64,000 bases of DNA, from NCBI GenBank assembly GCA_963662175.1, contig OY759225.1, positions 13,757,601 to 13,821,600 of the forward strand. The letters run 5' to 3'. This DNA is from Aradus depressus (lineage: Eukaryota > Arthropoda > Insecta > Hemiptera > Aradidae). A program made the translations under genes and the position numbers. This document shows, piece after piece, positions 52,183-62,965 of the stretch. Each line of letters starts with the position of its first letter. Within the stretch, counting starts at the first letter, position 1. The notes under the pieces are model-generated. The model saw only the letters and a list, made by a program, of their open reading frames with translations, was not told where the DNA came from and did no database searches.

Positions 52183-52316
52183 TTGAGGGTGTCGGTTGCT
52201 CAGAGGGTAGCGTACTAACCTGCTCAACTCAACATCGCGGGTTTGAAACCCGAACGAGATCCTTCGAATGGGACGTTAAGCGATGGTCTCAAGCCTGTAC
52301 AATGTCAGGTACTATT
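52183..52316 (+). mobile_element. SINE1, old sense copy (head and middle)
   Basis: GGGTGTCGGTTGCTCAGAGG, B box GGGTTTGAAACCCG, GGGACGTTAAGCGATGGTCT, TGTACAATGTCAGGTAC. Diverged. Confidence 0.75.
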
Positions 52317-53125
52317 AAGTTCCTAAAAAAAAATATTTTCTTGTAATAGTTGTAGAGAATACAGAAATATATAATTTTTATGAAATATGATTTTTTACTG
52401 GTCGTCTGGTTTTCGAGATAGGGTAGGTGGGGGTAAAGCCCCCCAATTTTACGTTTTTCATAAATTTCTGGAGAAGTGTACTCAATTTTCCTATTATTTC
52501 CCATTGAAATTATAGATTGGGATCTTACCCATCACCCTTGACAACACCAGTCATGTCCGATCATCAGTTAGTTAAGAATTTGGATTTTACAAAAACAATT
52601 TCTTGAGGGGCTTTGCCCCATTTCCAAAGTTAGTAAGAAAATAAGAAACAACTTTAACAGAAAAAAAGTAGAAAACTCTTTATTATTGTCGGAAAGTACA
52701 AGAAAAATCTCAGAAAACTTAACACTTATTGAGTATTACATTAATAAGCCCCTCTTAATAATGCATTTTTTGGTTAAAAAAAAAAAGTAAACTTAACTAA
52801 CTCAACTGTAAAATCGAAATCTAGGAAACTAACTTACATTATCAACGTGTGGTAACATCCATACCTACATGCCGAAAACCATATTGAAATGTAGTTTTGA
52901 AACACATATTTTTAGACGTTTCCTTGATTTACCCGAAAACGGATAGTTCTATCGAAAAATTAACTCTGACTAAAATTGTTCTTTATAAAATTTCCAGTCG
53001 CTAATTAGTTCTTAGATTTGAAATAGAATCAATACGACAAAAGTTATAGCGCCCCGAAGAATGTAAACTAAATGTCTATAAGGAATATAAGTAATTTTTA
53101 AATCGTTCATAGCAACAATCTTTAG
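52317..53125. other. Interval with no gene seen
   Basis: AT-rich, short frames only. Confidence 0.4.
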
Positions 53126-53458
53126 GGGGGGTTAGGGTTTATGACTCATGCCCGGGCTTTAACTACGAGGTCCTATCGCCTACTACCAGAGCGCTCTTTC
53201 GTCACTCTGGTGGACATGAGCCCGACTCTACTGTGGGAGTCCTAAATTTTGCCTACCCTAAATTTTTTATTCACCTAGGGTAGGGGTCTTTAACGAGTAC
53301 CTGACATCGTACAGGCTCGGGACCATCGCTTAACGTCCCATCCGAAGGACGGCGTGCTTAAGTTTATTTTACCTCCCAGATAAAATAAACTAAGGGCCTC
53401 GGTCGGGTTACGAACCCATGTTCTTGAGCTCAGAAGTCAAGCACGCATACCACTACCG
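53126..53458 (-). mobile_element. SINE1, near full-length, head end rearranged
   Basis: GGGTTAGGGTTTATGACTCA to ATACCACTACCGAGCGC; a few bases of the A-box region are deleted. Confidence 0.87.
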
Positions 53459-53518
53459 AGCGCAACAAACTTTAAAATATGGTTTATATATTGGTAGTTT
53501 TTTAGAAAAATAATGTGA

Positions 53519-54230
53519 GGCGGCCATTACAGGACATTATTATACCAACAACGCTAACAGATCACTCTCTCTCTTTCCTCTTTCCTTTTTCAAAATCATT
53601 TAATTTTGTATCTTTGCCGAGTGTTATCTTAAGAAGATAAAACAAACTTATTTTTGAAATATTGTCTATTCCACTAAAGATATATATACATATATAACTA
53701 CCGGTTTCGGCTTTATACCATCGTCAGGTCTAGTTATGAACTAAGTCAGTTTGCAGAGAGCGACCCTTCAAATACATCTCAGGTCAAAGGGTGCTATTAA
53801 AACTTGTGAGTCCCCCGGCTGTACCGTTAGCTAACTCATGAAATATTTCCTAACAAAACCTTGAGCCATTTCATGAGTTAGCTAACGGTACAGCCGGGGG
53901 ACTCCCAAGTTTTAATAGCACCCTTTGACCTGAGATGTATTTGAAGGGTCGCTCTCTGCAAACTGACTTAGTTCATAACTAGACCTGACGATGGTATATA
54001 GCCGAAACCGGTAGTTATATATGTATAGGCAATATTTCAAAAATAAGTTTGTTTTATTTATTTATTACAAGTTTCCACAATATGTCCGCGTTCCTCAACT
54101 TAGAAGATCTTAAGAAGAGACATTCTTATACCCAGTAATGCCAATATGAAATAATTTTGAGAAAAGGGAAAGAGTGTGAGCATGGTTGGTATAAGAAACT
54201 CCTGTAATAGCGACAACACTTTTTTTTTAT
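53519..54230. mobile_element. Composite fold-back element (long inverted repeat)
   Basis: Outer arms: 53522-53650 (CCATTACAGGACATTATTAT) against 54115-54228 (inverse). Inner arms: 53639-53845 and about 53858-54060 (TAACTACCGGTTTCGGCTTT, GTCAGTTTGCAGAGAGCGAC, GCTAACGGTACAGCCGGGGG), near-perfect. The inner palindrome looks like a second element within the outer one. The inner arms also carry CTGACGA...GAAAC on one strand. Confidence 0.75.
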
Positions 54231-54279
54231 TGTGTTATTTTTTCCCTCCTAAGAACTTTTTTTTAGAACTTGAATGAAT

Positions 54280-54350
54280 AATATATTAGAATAAATAATG
54301 TATTGGAATAAATAATATATTAGAATAAATAATGTATTGGAATAAATAAA
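54280..54350. repeat. 34-bp tandem repeat, two units
   Basis: AATATATTAGAATAAATAAT followed by GTATTGGAATAAAT, repeated twice. Confidence 0.85.
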
Positions 54351-54403
54351 ACATTTTACATAATTAATTAGGATTTAATGTTTAGCGGGGAGGCCAATAT
54401 TTA

Positions 54404-54995
54404 TACATTGTACAGGGGTAGGTATGTAATCGGTAAGAAATAGATGTCCAGTTTTTATAGGAAATTTATGTTCTCCAACCTCTTAATTCCAAAAAAAAAA
54501 AAAAATAAATAAAAATTCTGTGAATCACCTTATAATATATGGTTATATTATAATATAAGGAAGTACATATTATGTACTTCCCCAGTCCGAATCGATAACG
54601 TTCTTACTCTCTCTTCATGAAGACCCTTAAGGCTAAAACTCAATATCTTATATTCATTGTGGTTTCTGAATCCTCATACTAATTTTTGTGTTGATACATT
54701 CATTACATTGACAGTTATGAGGGTTTTTGAATTGAGTCATCTTCTCTAAACCTCCTTATATTCGGCCTATATTTGACAGGTTATGTCCTCATTGGGTTTA
54801 AACTCCAAATATGAAATTTGATGTCGATGTGGTAGTTATAACAGCTTTTCAGTTATCCCTCCTTTTTTATCGTACGATTTGGCTTTAAATTAATAGGTGT
54901 TGTTAGAAAGTTCTAGATTCACAGATAAACTTTCGTGTCGATACGTTCATTCAATCGGGAGTTATCGTGTTCAAAGACATATACACACAGAAATG
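54404..54995. repeat. DR1 pieces in opposite orientations
   Basis: 54404-54540 is a sense 5' end (TATGTAATCGGTAAGAAATA). 54575-54995 is antisense (GTACTTCCCCAGTCCGAATC, CATTACATTGACAGTTATGA, TCAATCGGGAGTTATCGTGT). Confidence 0.72.
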
Positions 54996-55318
54996 TTTTT
55001 TACATTTACTTACGGATTTGAACTCTGGGGTTCTGTCAAGACTTTCAATCTGCAGCGCATCCAATCCCTTCAATCCAAAATCCTTCGTACAATAGTCAAT
55101 TCTCCTTACTACGTCTCCAACAAAACCCTTCATACTGACCTTAATGTACCTTTCATCACTGAACTCGCTAAATCCAAATATAAAAAATTATTTTCTCTTC
55201 TTAGTTCCCACAATAATTTTCTAGTCCGTGCCCTCCATTCTGCCATACTTCCCCAACGACGGCTTAAGCGTCAATGGCCTAGAGACCTCCTGAGCAGAAG
55301 CAGTGACAGTGACAGTGA
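54996..55318 (+). pseudogene. Jockey-like ORF2 C-terminus
   Basis: Open frame FTFTYGFELWGSVKTFNLQR, IQSLQSKILRTIVNSPYYVS, NKTLHTDLNVPFITELAKSK, FLVRALHSAILPQRRLKRQW and PRDLLSR. Same protein tail as 29116-29310, in sense orientation. The fragment is joined at both ends to other repeats (DR1 before, Helitron after) and has no start codon of its own. Confidence 0.85.
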
Positions 55319-55712
55319 TCATCATATATATAAAGCTGAAAATGTCTGTGCGTTGTACCGCTATAACTCACGAACGGCTTGATGGATTTGATTAATTCTT
55401 TTTTTAATTTGTTCGTCATCGTCTGTGGAAGGTTATAGGCGTATTAGTACCTCAATATCTGGTCCATCCCAGCATCCACCCACGCAATCTTTGTAACTCA
55501 AAAACCATTGCAACGATTAATGAGAAATCTTTTTGAATAAATTAGTTTTAGCTCCAAAGCTAGCGTTACTACAGTTGAAGGACTATAAGCCTTATTCCGT
55601 ATGAATAATTGAAAATTATAACATCATGAATGTACTGTCGAGGAACTGAATAGCCTTATAGGAGATATTGGGAGAAAAGTCAAAGTTTCCCGGGCAACGC
55701 CGGGTATACTGG
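55319..55712 (+). mobile_element. Helitron-like element, nearly complete, non-autonomous
   Basis: 5' end TCATCATATATATAAAGCTG then AAAATGTCTGTGCG, the A-TC start and ATATATAAA..ATGTCTGT pattern common in insect Helitrons. The 3' end has CCCGGGCAACGCCGGGT hairpin followed by ATACTGGT, where the usual CTAG terminus is lost. Compare 15721-16083. Confidence 0.75.
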
Positions 55713-55849
55713 TGACTTGGGAGTGTCACCACTGGGTGATTTCTCCCCTCATGACATTTTGACATTGCCATTATCTCTTTATTAGCACATTTGCTTGTTG
55801 TATTTATTTGTATACAGTTGTAAAAAGCTAAAAAAAAATTCATTTCCTT

Positions 55850-55925
55850 AATATGAAGATCAGAAAACATGAAATTCTCTTGAAAATTCTGCATCAAATT
55901 TTTGACCGATTACATATTTGGTAGG
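55850..55925 (-). repeat. DR1 5'-end fragment, antisense
   Basis: AAAACATGAAATTCTCTTGA, CATCAAATTTTTGACCGATT. Confidence 0.6.
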
Positions 55926-56020
55926 TATAGCAAAAATATGTGGGTAGCCATGAAATGGATTCTATGATTATGGGACCTTTCTGAGTGTCGTCCCCTCTCG
56001 CCTTAAACACCTTTCAAAAC

Positions 56021-56129
56021 CTGGATAGGCAATATTTTGAACTCCCAAGGTTGAATCGGGCTCCACCGATGAAAGAGCGCTCTGGTTGGAGGCAATATGA
56101 CCTCGTAGAGATGAGTCATAACTAACTGT
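56021..56129 (+). mobile_element. SINE1 3' fragment, sense
   Basis: GGATAGGCAATATTTTGAAC, GAAAGAGCGCTCTGG, GGCAATATGACCTCGTAG, ATGAGTCATAACTAAC. Confidence 0.68.
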
Positions 56130-57189
56130 TCAAATTGTATATATGAAATTTTCTGTGACTTTTTGTCAACCAAGATTAGCTTATATAACTACGTGTCAAC
56201 TTCATTTATTCAAAAATTGTCTCAAACAATTTCTTTTTTCTTACAGTATAATATAATTAATTATAAAAATAACTCATTTAATTCCCCCCCCCCCCCCCCT
56301 TTTAAGAACTTTTTGAGTTTTGTACTTCCATTCAAAGGGGAAAGTTTAAATTGGATCAACAGTTTTAAATTTTTAAAAAACTTTAAAACTTCAGCATTTT
56401 TTTTTTTAATTGAAAAATATAAAAATAGAGTTTTATATCTATTGATTACATAAGGAAACTCTTTTTTTTACTTTTTATTGTCTAAAATTTATTTCATTTT
56501 TATTAAAAATAAAGAAAGTGTTTGTTGTCGCTTGATCGATCTCTTTAAAATCGAGACAAGTTTAGCTCTTGTTGTAAGTAAATGTAAATAGACTTCTTGG
56601 TTTCTTTTCAGATTCCTCCAAAAAAAAAAAAAAAATTATTAAAGGCTGCAAAATCAAAGCAAATTATGACTTTAATTTATTGATTTTCGTATTTATGAAC
56701 TTTGGGTTTGCTCAAGTACATTTACTTTCTGACTGCATATTGTGTTTCAGTTTGTCCTCTCAGGATATAGATTTGTTCAGTAATTTTTAGTTTTTGTGAT
56801 ATCAAAATATATTTTAGTATTGTTTTTGTTTTTAGTTTATATTTTATACTTTACACTATAATGACATAAAACATATAAGTATGGGATGAACAATAAATTA
56901 TAAAATATAAACTCAAGGTTGGTTTTTTTTTGTTTTTAGTTTAATGTTCACCTAATATTTACACTGTAATGAAATAGAACGTATAAGTATGAGATAAACA
57001 ATAATATATAAAATTAGTTTTTTTTTTTTTTTATACATATTAGGCTTATCCAAATCAGTTAAGAGATTAGCTCAAATACACAAATAAACTTTCTCTTTTT
57101 ATATATTAGTATAGATAAATACAAAAACAAATAAATATACGAAAGAGTACGATACGGGATAAGATCCAATTCATAGTTTTCAATATTTT
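56130..57189. other. AT-rich interval, no gene seen
   Basis: Poly(C) at 56284-56299. 56821-56920 and 56930-57017 are an imperfect direct duplication (ACTATAATGACATAAAACAT / ACTGTAATGAAATAGAACGT). Confidence 0.55.
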
Positions 57190-57735
57190 TATTTCTCAAA
57201 CTGTACGAAATATAAAGTGATGAAACCGATTAAAAATCCCATTTGGAGTTTTCAACGGAAATTTATGTTTTCCGACCTCGAGATCTCAAATATGAAAAAA
57301 AATGATTTCTATGTGAGTCTGTGAACACGACAACTCCCGATAGAATGGATGCTTCAACATAAAATTTTATATGTGAACCCAAAACCCTCTAACGACGACA
57401 CTTATTGATTTTCAGTCAAATTGACCAAAGGGAAGAAGGACATTAGGGGGATGATTGAACAAAATTCTAATAACTGATAGAATGAATGTATTGACACTAA
57501 ATTTCATATTTTAAGTCAAAACTCAATGTGACATAACCTGTCAAATTTTAACGAAATGAGGGTTTAGGGGAGAGGAATTCAAAAACCCTAATAACTGCCG
57601 ATATAATGAATGTATCGACACTAGATTAACGCCCCTATGTAAGTCAACTATTGAATATTAGCACAAACGGTCGGCTGGTTTTGGAATTGGAACGAAAAGT
57701 TAATTAATTCGTTCTGTGGAAGTACATTGACTTTT
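57190..57735 (+). repeat. DR1 copy, sense, near complete
   Basis: From CAAACTGTACGAAATATAAA through TTTTCAACGGAAATTTATGT, GAACACGACAACTCCCGATA, four sub-repeats, to AACGGTCGGCTGGTTTTGG and GTTCTGTGGAAGTACATTGA. Confidence 0.8.
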
Positions 57736-58214
57736 TTTTTACTCAACAAAATTCTGAAGGGGGGCCTCCTTCAAACAAAATGTCTCTGATAACTGTGGAT
57801 CCACCACTGTTTGTAAATGTGAAGATTTGACCTGTAGACTTACGTGTTAATTAGTCGTGTTCAACTGACTGGGGGTCCTGTCGTGACGTTCTACTCTAGG
57901 TAAGTGCTGTTCTTGTCCTTGACCGAGCCAACTTCTAACTTCTAACTTGGCTAATCCAATGTTTCTCCTTCCAAACACACTAATTGACAACCTTCCACAC
58001 TCCATCTCAACACAGTCCTTTACAAAATTAATAATCCTATAATTATATTTGGGAATTGCCTTTCAGTCTTCAAGTTCTCCTTCCCCCACTCCTTCTCAAC
58101 ATTACTGCTGTCTGAATTACAGCATATTTTGAAAATATCAGCACATCTACTATTTAGAAATTCAGAAGTGATCTCTATTAGCAGGACCCTGAAAACTTTG
58201 TTTAATTCACAATT
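57736..58214. other. Interval with no gene seen
   Basis: 57790-58020 is of mixed composition; no exon recognised. Confidence 0.4.
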
Positions 58215-58722
58215 TTTTTTCTGCACTTTTTTTTTTATTTTCTATTTTATTGAGCTTATGTACAATTGTTAAAATAAAACCATTAGTAAATTTGATAATG
58301 AAAATAAGAAAAATAAATAATAATTACAAATATAAATAAAAATATCTGTATAGAACGGTGAAGGATATGTACAAATAATGAATAATATATGTACAATAAC
58401 TAAAATATAACAATAAAAAAAAATAACAATAAAAAAAATAACAATAAAAAAATATTTAAAAAAGTACAAAATAATAAATAAATAAATTCAGCGGGAGATC
58501 CCCTGAAACACCATCACGATGAGACCATCCTCAGTCCTCGAATTTAATGGAGGTAAAGGAGATCACGGTAGTCTGGGTAATCCTCCGCTCCTCGCTCTGC
58601 CAGCCTCTGACCAGCAGCGGTGGCAGACCCAGAGGGATAGGTAGAGAAACTGACCATGGCCAGCACTCCTAAATAGTAGCTACATACATTAATGTAACAG
58701 GTCTCTTGGCCAGCACCGCTTC
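58215..58722 (-). mobile_element. Jockey-like LINE 3' end, antisense
   Basis: T-run at 58227-58237 (tail), AT-rich 3' UTR, then GC-rich end with GGTCTCTTGGCCAGCACCGC, parallel to 28579-29150 (GGTCTCTCGGCCAGCGCCGC). Truncated within the ORF2 C-terminus (RDLLH-type end). Confidence 0.78.
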
Positions 58723-58723
58723 A

Positions 58724-58790
58724 ATCCATTCGAAGGAAGGTGTGCTCAAGATTTTTTCACCTCCCAGATAAAAAAACCCTAAGAGTGCTC
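58724..58790 (-). mobile_element. SINE1 middle fragment, antisense
   Basis: ATCCATTCGAAGGAAGGTGT, TTCACCTCCCAGATAAAAAA. Confidence 0.65.
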
Positions 58791-58791
58791 A

Positions 58792-59185
58792 ACACAAAAA
58801 CATAATAACTGCCGATGAAATGAACAAATCGACGCGAAATTTTATATTTAACATCATAATCTGCCAAATTTCTGGATATCTGCTGAAGAGAATGGGGAGG
58901 TGTCGATTCAAAAACTTAATAATTGCCGATGGAATGAATAAATCGACGCGAAATTTTATATTTGACGTCAAAACGTATTGACGTCATAACCTGCCAAATT
59001 TCTGGATATTGAGAAGGGGGGGTTGAGGGGAGAGGGATCAATTCAAAAATCCTAATAACTGCCGATATAATGAAAATATCGTCACAAAATTTAGTATGAG
59101 GAATCGGAAGCCACGATATAAATCAAATTTTGAGTTTTACCTCTAATGGATGATTGGCTTTGGAGGGAGAGCGAAAACTTACTAG
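58792..59185 (+). repeat. DR1 copy, sense, tandem sub-repeats
   Basis: The unit AATAACTGCCGATGAAATGA, ATCGACGCGAAATTTTATAT, ATAATCTGCCAAATTTCTGG occurs twice, followed by the 3' block TTGGCTTTGGAGGGAGAGCG. Confidence 0.75.
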
Positions 59186-59727
59186 TTTTTTATACAAAAC
59201 AAACAAAATGTCATTCATTACACATGTTCTATGACAATATTCCGAAATAATCTCCATTAGCAAGAACCCCAATTCATTTAATCTCCCCTTTTCACACAAT
59301 ATAATTTCAAAGTACAAATTTTGAGACAACTTTCCTCCAAGTCTTTTCTTAAAATTAACATTTTGAGAATTTCCATTCCCATGTAAGAGAACCAACTTAT
59401 TTTAGACCAGATTGTACAAAATTGTAATCAACTTGGTTAGGTCTCTATGGTGGTAAAATGTTAAAAACAATTGGACTGGGCAGAGACTGTCTGCCACCTT
59501 CATTATGTCTCGGCTCTTACACTCTACCATTTAAAACGTACAAGACTCAATGCCTTGGATATATTTTTTCCCTTCGTTTTTTTCCTATGTTTCCCCGAGG
59601 GAAAAATAAATATAAACTTTAGAAAGAATAAAATATATAGAGTTTACTAACTTTGAAAGACGGAAATAAATCCTTGTCTAATAGTAAAGCTATAATTTAT
59701 TTTCTTATTTTAATTAAATATTTATTT
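59186..59727. other. Interval with no gene seen
   Basis: A 90-residue minus frame (59123-59395) partly overlaps DR1 and has no motif. Unrecognised. Confidence 0.4.
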
Positions 59728-60075
59728 TCTCAGATGCAAAAAGTAGAAGACAAGTTATAGAATCCGTCAGAAATTCGATGTTGTTTTCAAAGGAATCTTA
59801 TGTTCTGCGACCCATTGATTAAAGAAAGGAAAACAAAAGTCAATTTGTGACTATGAACACGATAACTCCCGATATAATGAATGTATCGACACGAAAAACT
59901 GTTTTTCAGCCAAATCGACCAAATGAAAAGGGGGACTTAACACAAAAACTCTAATAACTGCCATTGTAATGAATGTATTGACATTAAATATAATGTATCT
60001 ATCCAGAATCCAATACGGATGACACCTATTTATTTTCAGCTCAATTACTCGAAGGGAAGAGAAGGAATATATATA
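59728..60075 (+). repeat. DR1 copy, sense, 3' part replaced by SINE1
   Basis: CGTCAGAAATTCGATGTTGT, GAACACGATAACTCCCGATA, two sub-repeats, then SINE1 begins. Confidence 0.75.
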
Positions 60076-60411
60076 TAGGTTTTATGACTCAGGCCCGGGC
60101 TTTAACTACGAGGTCATATCGCCTACTACCAGAGCGCTTTTTTGTCACTCTGGTGAACATGAGCCCGACTCTACTCTGGGAGTCCTAAATTTTGCCTACC
60201 CTACATTTTTATTCACCTAGGGTAGGGGTCTTTAACGAGTACCTGACATCGTACAGGCTCGGGACCATACTTAAAGTCCCATCCGAAGGACGGCGTGCTT
60301 AAGTTTATTTTACCTCCCAGATAAAATAAAAAAGGCCTCGGTCGGGTTTCGAACCCACGCTCTTGAGCTCAGCAGACAAGCACACATACCACTGAGCTAC
60401 CGGCACCCTCT
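60076..60411 (-). mobile_element. SINE1, near full-length
   Basis: AGGTTTTATGACTCAGGCCC to GAGCTACCGGCACCC; B box GGGTTTCGAACCCACG as printed. TATATATA-type sequence lies on both sides (60070-60077, 60415-60426), probably the target duplication. Confidence 0.88.
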
Positions 60412-60426
60412 CTCTCTATATATATA

Positions 60427-60664
60427 TCCCTAAAAAAATATCGAAAGTTCAAGACGTGCAATTTTGAAGAAAGTGCACCTATTAAAAAAAATTTCAATTA
60501 ACAAAATTTTCATTTGGATTTCTTCTAAATTTACTAAAGAGATGCCATCTTGTATTTCTAAATTTACGAAAATGTTCAATTTAATCCAAAGGTATAAATT
60601 ATCTTGCTGGGTTAACAGGGGAAATGAATAGCATAGAATAAGAGAACAAATATTGGGTTTATTT
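60427..60664 (+). repeat. Dispersed repeat, partner of 3375-3606
   Basis: CCCTAAAAAAATATCGAAAG, AAGACGTGCAATTTTGAAGA to ATATTGGGTTTATTTA. Confidence 0.75.
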
Positions 60665-60775
60665 ACCAATCAAATTATCTCTCCTTAGACTGTTTCTTAT
60701 ACAAATTATAATAATAAATTTTATATAATATATTAATAATCTTAATGTGTGTAAAATTTTTACATCATATTTTGG

Positions 60776-60853
60776 CAGTTATTGTAACTCATGGCTTTAC
60801 TTTAACTGTCATATCGCCTACTACCAACGCGCTTTTTCGTCTCTCTGGTGGAT
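60776..60853 (-). mobile_element. SINE1 tail fragment
   Basis: TTATTGTAACTCATGGCTTT, CATATCGCCTACTACCAACG. Confidence 0.65.
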
Positions 60854-60859
60854 TGAATA

Positions 60860-61365
60860 TATAGAAATGAAATTTTATATGTGTATCCATAACCCCATAA
60901 GGACGACACCTATTAATTTTCAGACAATCGACAGTTATTCGGGTTATTCTGATTCTCCCCTTCTCTTCGGCCGATTCGGCTGAAAATTGATAGATGTCGT
61001 CCTTATGAGTTTATCAGATTTAAATAACAATATTTTAATATTTCTTGTCGATACATTCATTACGTCGGCAGTTATTGGCCTAAATCCTTACTCTCCTTCA
61101 TTTTTTGTTGAGTCCTTTTAATCTCCTCTTCCCTGTGGTTGATTACGCTGAAAATTAATAGGTGTCGTCCTTATGGGATTCTGAATACACATACAAAATG
61201 TTGTGTTGATACTTTCATTCTATTGGGAGTTATTGTGTTCACAGAAACACATACAGACGTTGTTTTTTTTATCATTTGGAATCTGAAAATCGGGAAATTG
61301 AAAACTGCGCATCGAATTTTCAACCGATTATAGAACTTCTACACTTCGTGTAGCAGGCAAAGTAA
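60860..61365 (-). repeat. DR1 copy, antisense
   Basis: Three sub-repeats (GGACGACACCTATTAATTTT, TCGATACATTCATTACGTCG, AATTAATAGGTGTCGTCCTT), then GCGCATCGAATTTTCAACCG and TTCTACACTTCGTGTAGC at the hairpin end. Confidence 0.78.
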
Positions 61366-61708
61366 GAAGTTATAGAGAAACATGGACTTCTCATTTAAAG
61401 CTTGAAATTTATCAGTTTCCGTGACAGAAATAGACAATTTTTTTGAATTTAACATTCAGGTTTCTTTAAAATAAAAATAAAATAAATAGAAATTTAGAAG
61501 CATACATAAGTCCTAATACAAAAGTTTAACTGGAAGAATGGGGTAGCTTGTAATAGTCAGGATTGGTTGGGACTTAAAGCACACAAAACAGGAAACCTTC
61601 CAAGTACTTGAACAAACTTACTAAGTAAGGTAGGTTTACAAATTCTTCAACTGTGCTTCGATAAACTCTTCAAAATGGCTCTCCCTTTTTAACTTAAAAA
61701 AATAATAT
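61366..61708. other. Interval with no gene seen
   Basis: Unrecognised AT-rich sequence. Confidence 0.4.
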
Positions 61709-62053
61709 AGGTTAGGTTTTATGACTCATGCCCGGGCTTTAACTACGAGGTCATATTGCCTACTAACCAGAGCGTTCTTTCGTCACTCTGGTGGACATGA
61801 GCCCGACTCTACAGTGGGAGTCCTAAATTTTGCTTATCCTAAATTTTTATTCACCTAGGGCAGGGGTCTTTAACGATTACCTGACATCGTACAGGCTCGG
61901 GACCATCTCTTAACGTCCCATCCGAAGGACGGCCCGCTTATGTTTATTTTATCTCCCAGGTAAAATAAACTAAAGGCCTCGGTCGGGTTACGAACCCACG
62001 TTCTTGAGCTCAGAAGACAAACACGCATACCACTGAGCTACCGGCGCCCTCTG
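61709..62053 (-). mobile_element. SINE1, full-length, 570 bp before Shaw exon 3
   Basis: AGGTTAGGTTTTATGACTCA to GAGCTACCGGCGCCC, complete. (TA)n follows at 62060-62094. Confidence 0.9.
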
Positions 62054-62054
62054 C

Positions 62055-62059
<5 letters not shown>

Positions 62060-62094
<35 letters not shown>
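62060..62094. repeat. (TA)n microsatellite
   Basis: About 17 TA units. Confidence 0.9.
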
Positions 62095-62099
<5 letters not shown>

Positions 62100-62182
62100 T
62101 TAAAAGAAAACAAATTAATTTAAAAAATAAACGAAATCCCGATCACGAAAAATGTCAAATATATAGCTAAAAATGTTTGCAA

Positions 62183-62260
62183 AAACCGTGGTCCGGCGAC
62201 TTTTTTATATTATAGATGGCGCATCTATAATATAAAAAAGTCGCCGGAGATCGGTTTTTA
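62183..62260. repeat. Short perfect palindrome
   Basis: CGGCGACTTTTTTATATTAT, AGATG/GCGC/CATCT centre and the inverse. Arms of about 32 bp. Confidence 0.85.
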
Positions 62261-62487
62261 CAATTTTTTTTTCAATTTTCGAAAAAATTCAAGGTCAAGC
62301 TTTATATTTTACATTTTTTGGCGCCGACCATGGTTTTTGCAAATTTTCTTTATAATTTTTGAACAAATCCAAGTTGAGCTTGTATTGCAGTGAATTTGTA
62401 AACGCTCTCTCGAATTTGGTGTTTTGTAACATTTAGACACCATCCTATTATACACTTTTTCATTTTTGATATCTGATTGATTAATTT

Positions 62488-62590
62488 TATTTAAAAAACA
62501 AAAAAATTGTTTTTGTTCCGATATTCAAACTTTTCGCTAATCCGAACTCTGACGAATTTTATTAGTTCGGATCAGCGAGAGTATATTGTA
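62488..62590 (-). mobile_element. Remnant of a pogo/Tigger-like terminus beside the Shaw exon 3 acceptor
   Basis: Two AGTTCGGAT-type motifs in opposite orientation (CTAATCCGAACTCTGACG and TTAGTTCGGATCAGCGAGAG), ending GAGAGTATATTGTA. On the minus strand this starts TACAATATACTCTCGCTGAT, like a mutated pogo end. It stops about 29 bp before the exon. Confidence 0.55.
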
Positions 62591-62619
62591 GTTAAAATGA
62601 TGTGATGTGTTTTTGACAG

Positions 62620-62814
62620 CATCGGGACACGCAGGAGACGCTGGCCGTCCTGGACCGTCTGGACCTGGACTCGGAGAAGCCAAGCGATGAAGAGATGGCC
62701 CGCAAGTTCGGCTTTGAAGAGGACTATTTCAAGGGGACCGTCTCCTGGTGGCAGCGTCTCAAACCTCAACTCTGGTCCCTCTTCGATGAACCGTACTCAT
62801 CCAACACTGCCAAG
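62620..62814 (+). CDS. Shaw: Shaw K+ channel, coding exon 3 (residues 110-174), gene continues
   Basis: Acceptor GTTTTTGACAG at 62619, phase 0. Encodes [65 protein letters not shown], then donor AAG|GTAACT (62815). This is the end of T1 and the acidic linker that leads to transmembrane segment S1; S1-S6 with the pore signature lie beyond the window. HRDTQ...LDxLD and WQRxKPxxWxxFDEPxSS are what I know from insect Shaw. Codons are GC-rich in third positions, unlike everything around. No lesion is visible in any of the three exons, so the gene is probably functional. Confidence 0.95.
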
Positions 62815-62869
62815 GTAACTAACAGTTGTAATACATAAATAATATATTTGATCTGTTGCGTTATTCAGT

Positions 62870-62965
62870 GACTCTTCTTTATAAGGTTAATAAAGTGATT
62901 GTATTCTTGTTCAAAACTGTTTTATTTTACAAACGGTTTCTCATCATCAGGCTACAACATAGGGG
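62870..62965 (-). repeat. Possible LINE/retroelement 3' end
   Basis: The minus strand reads GTAGCCTGATGATGAGAAAC, CGTTTGTAAAATAAAACAG, resembling the TGATGA...GAAAC motif of LINE-A and the fold-back element. Only the motif is seen. Confidence 0.35.
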
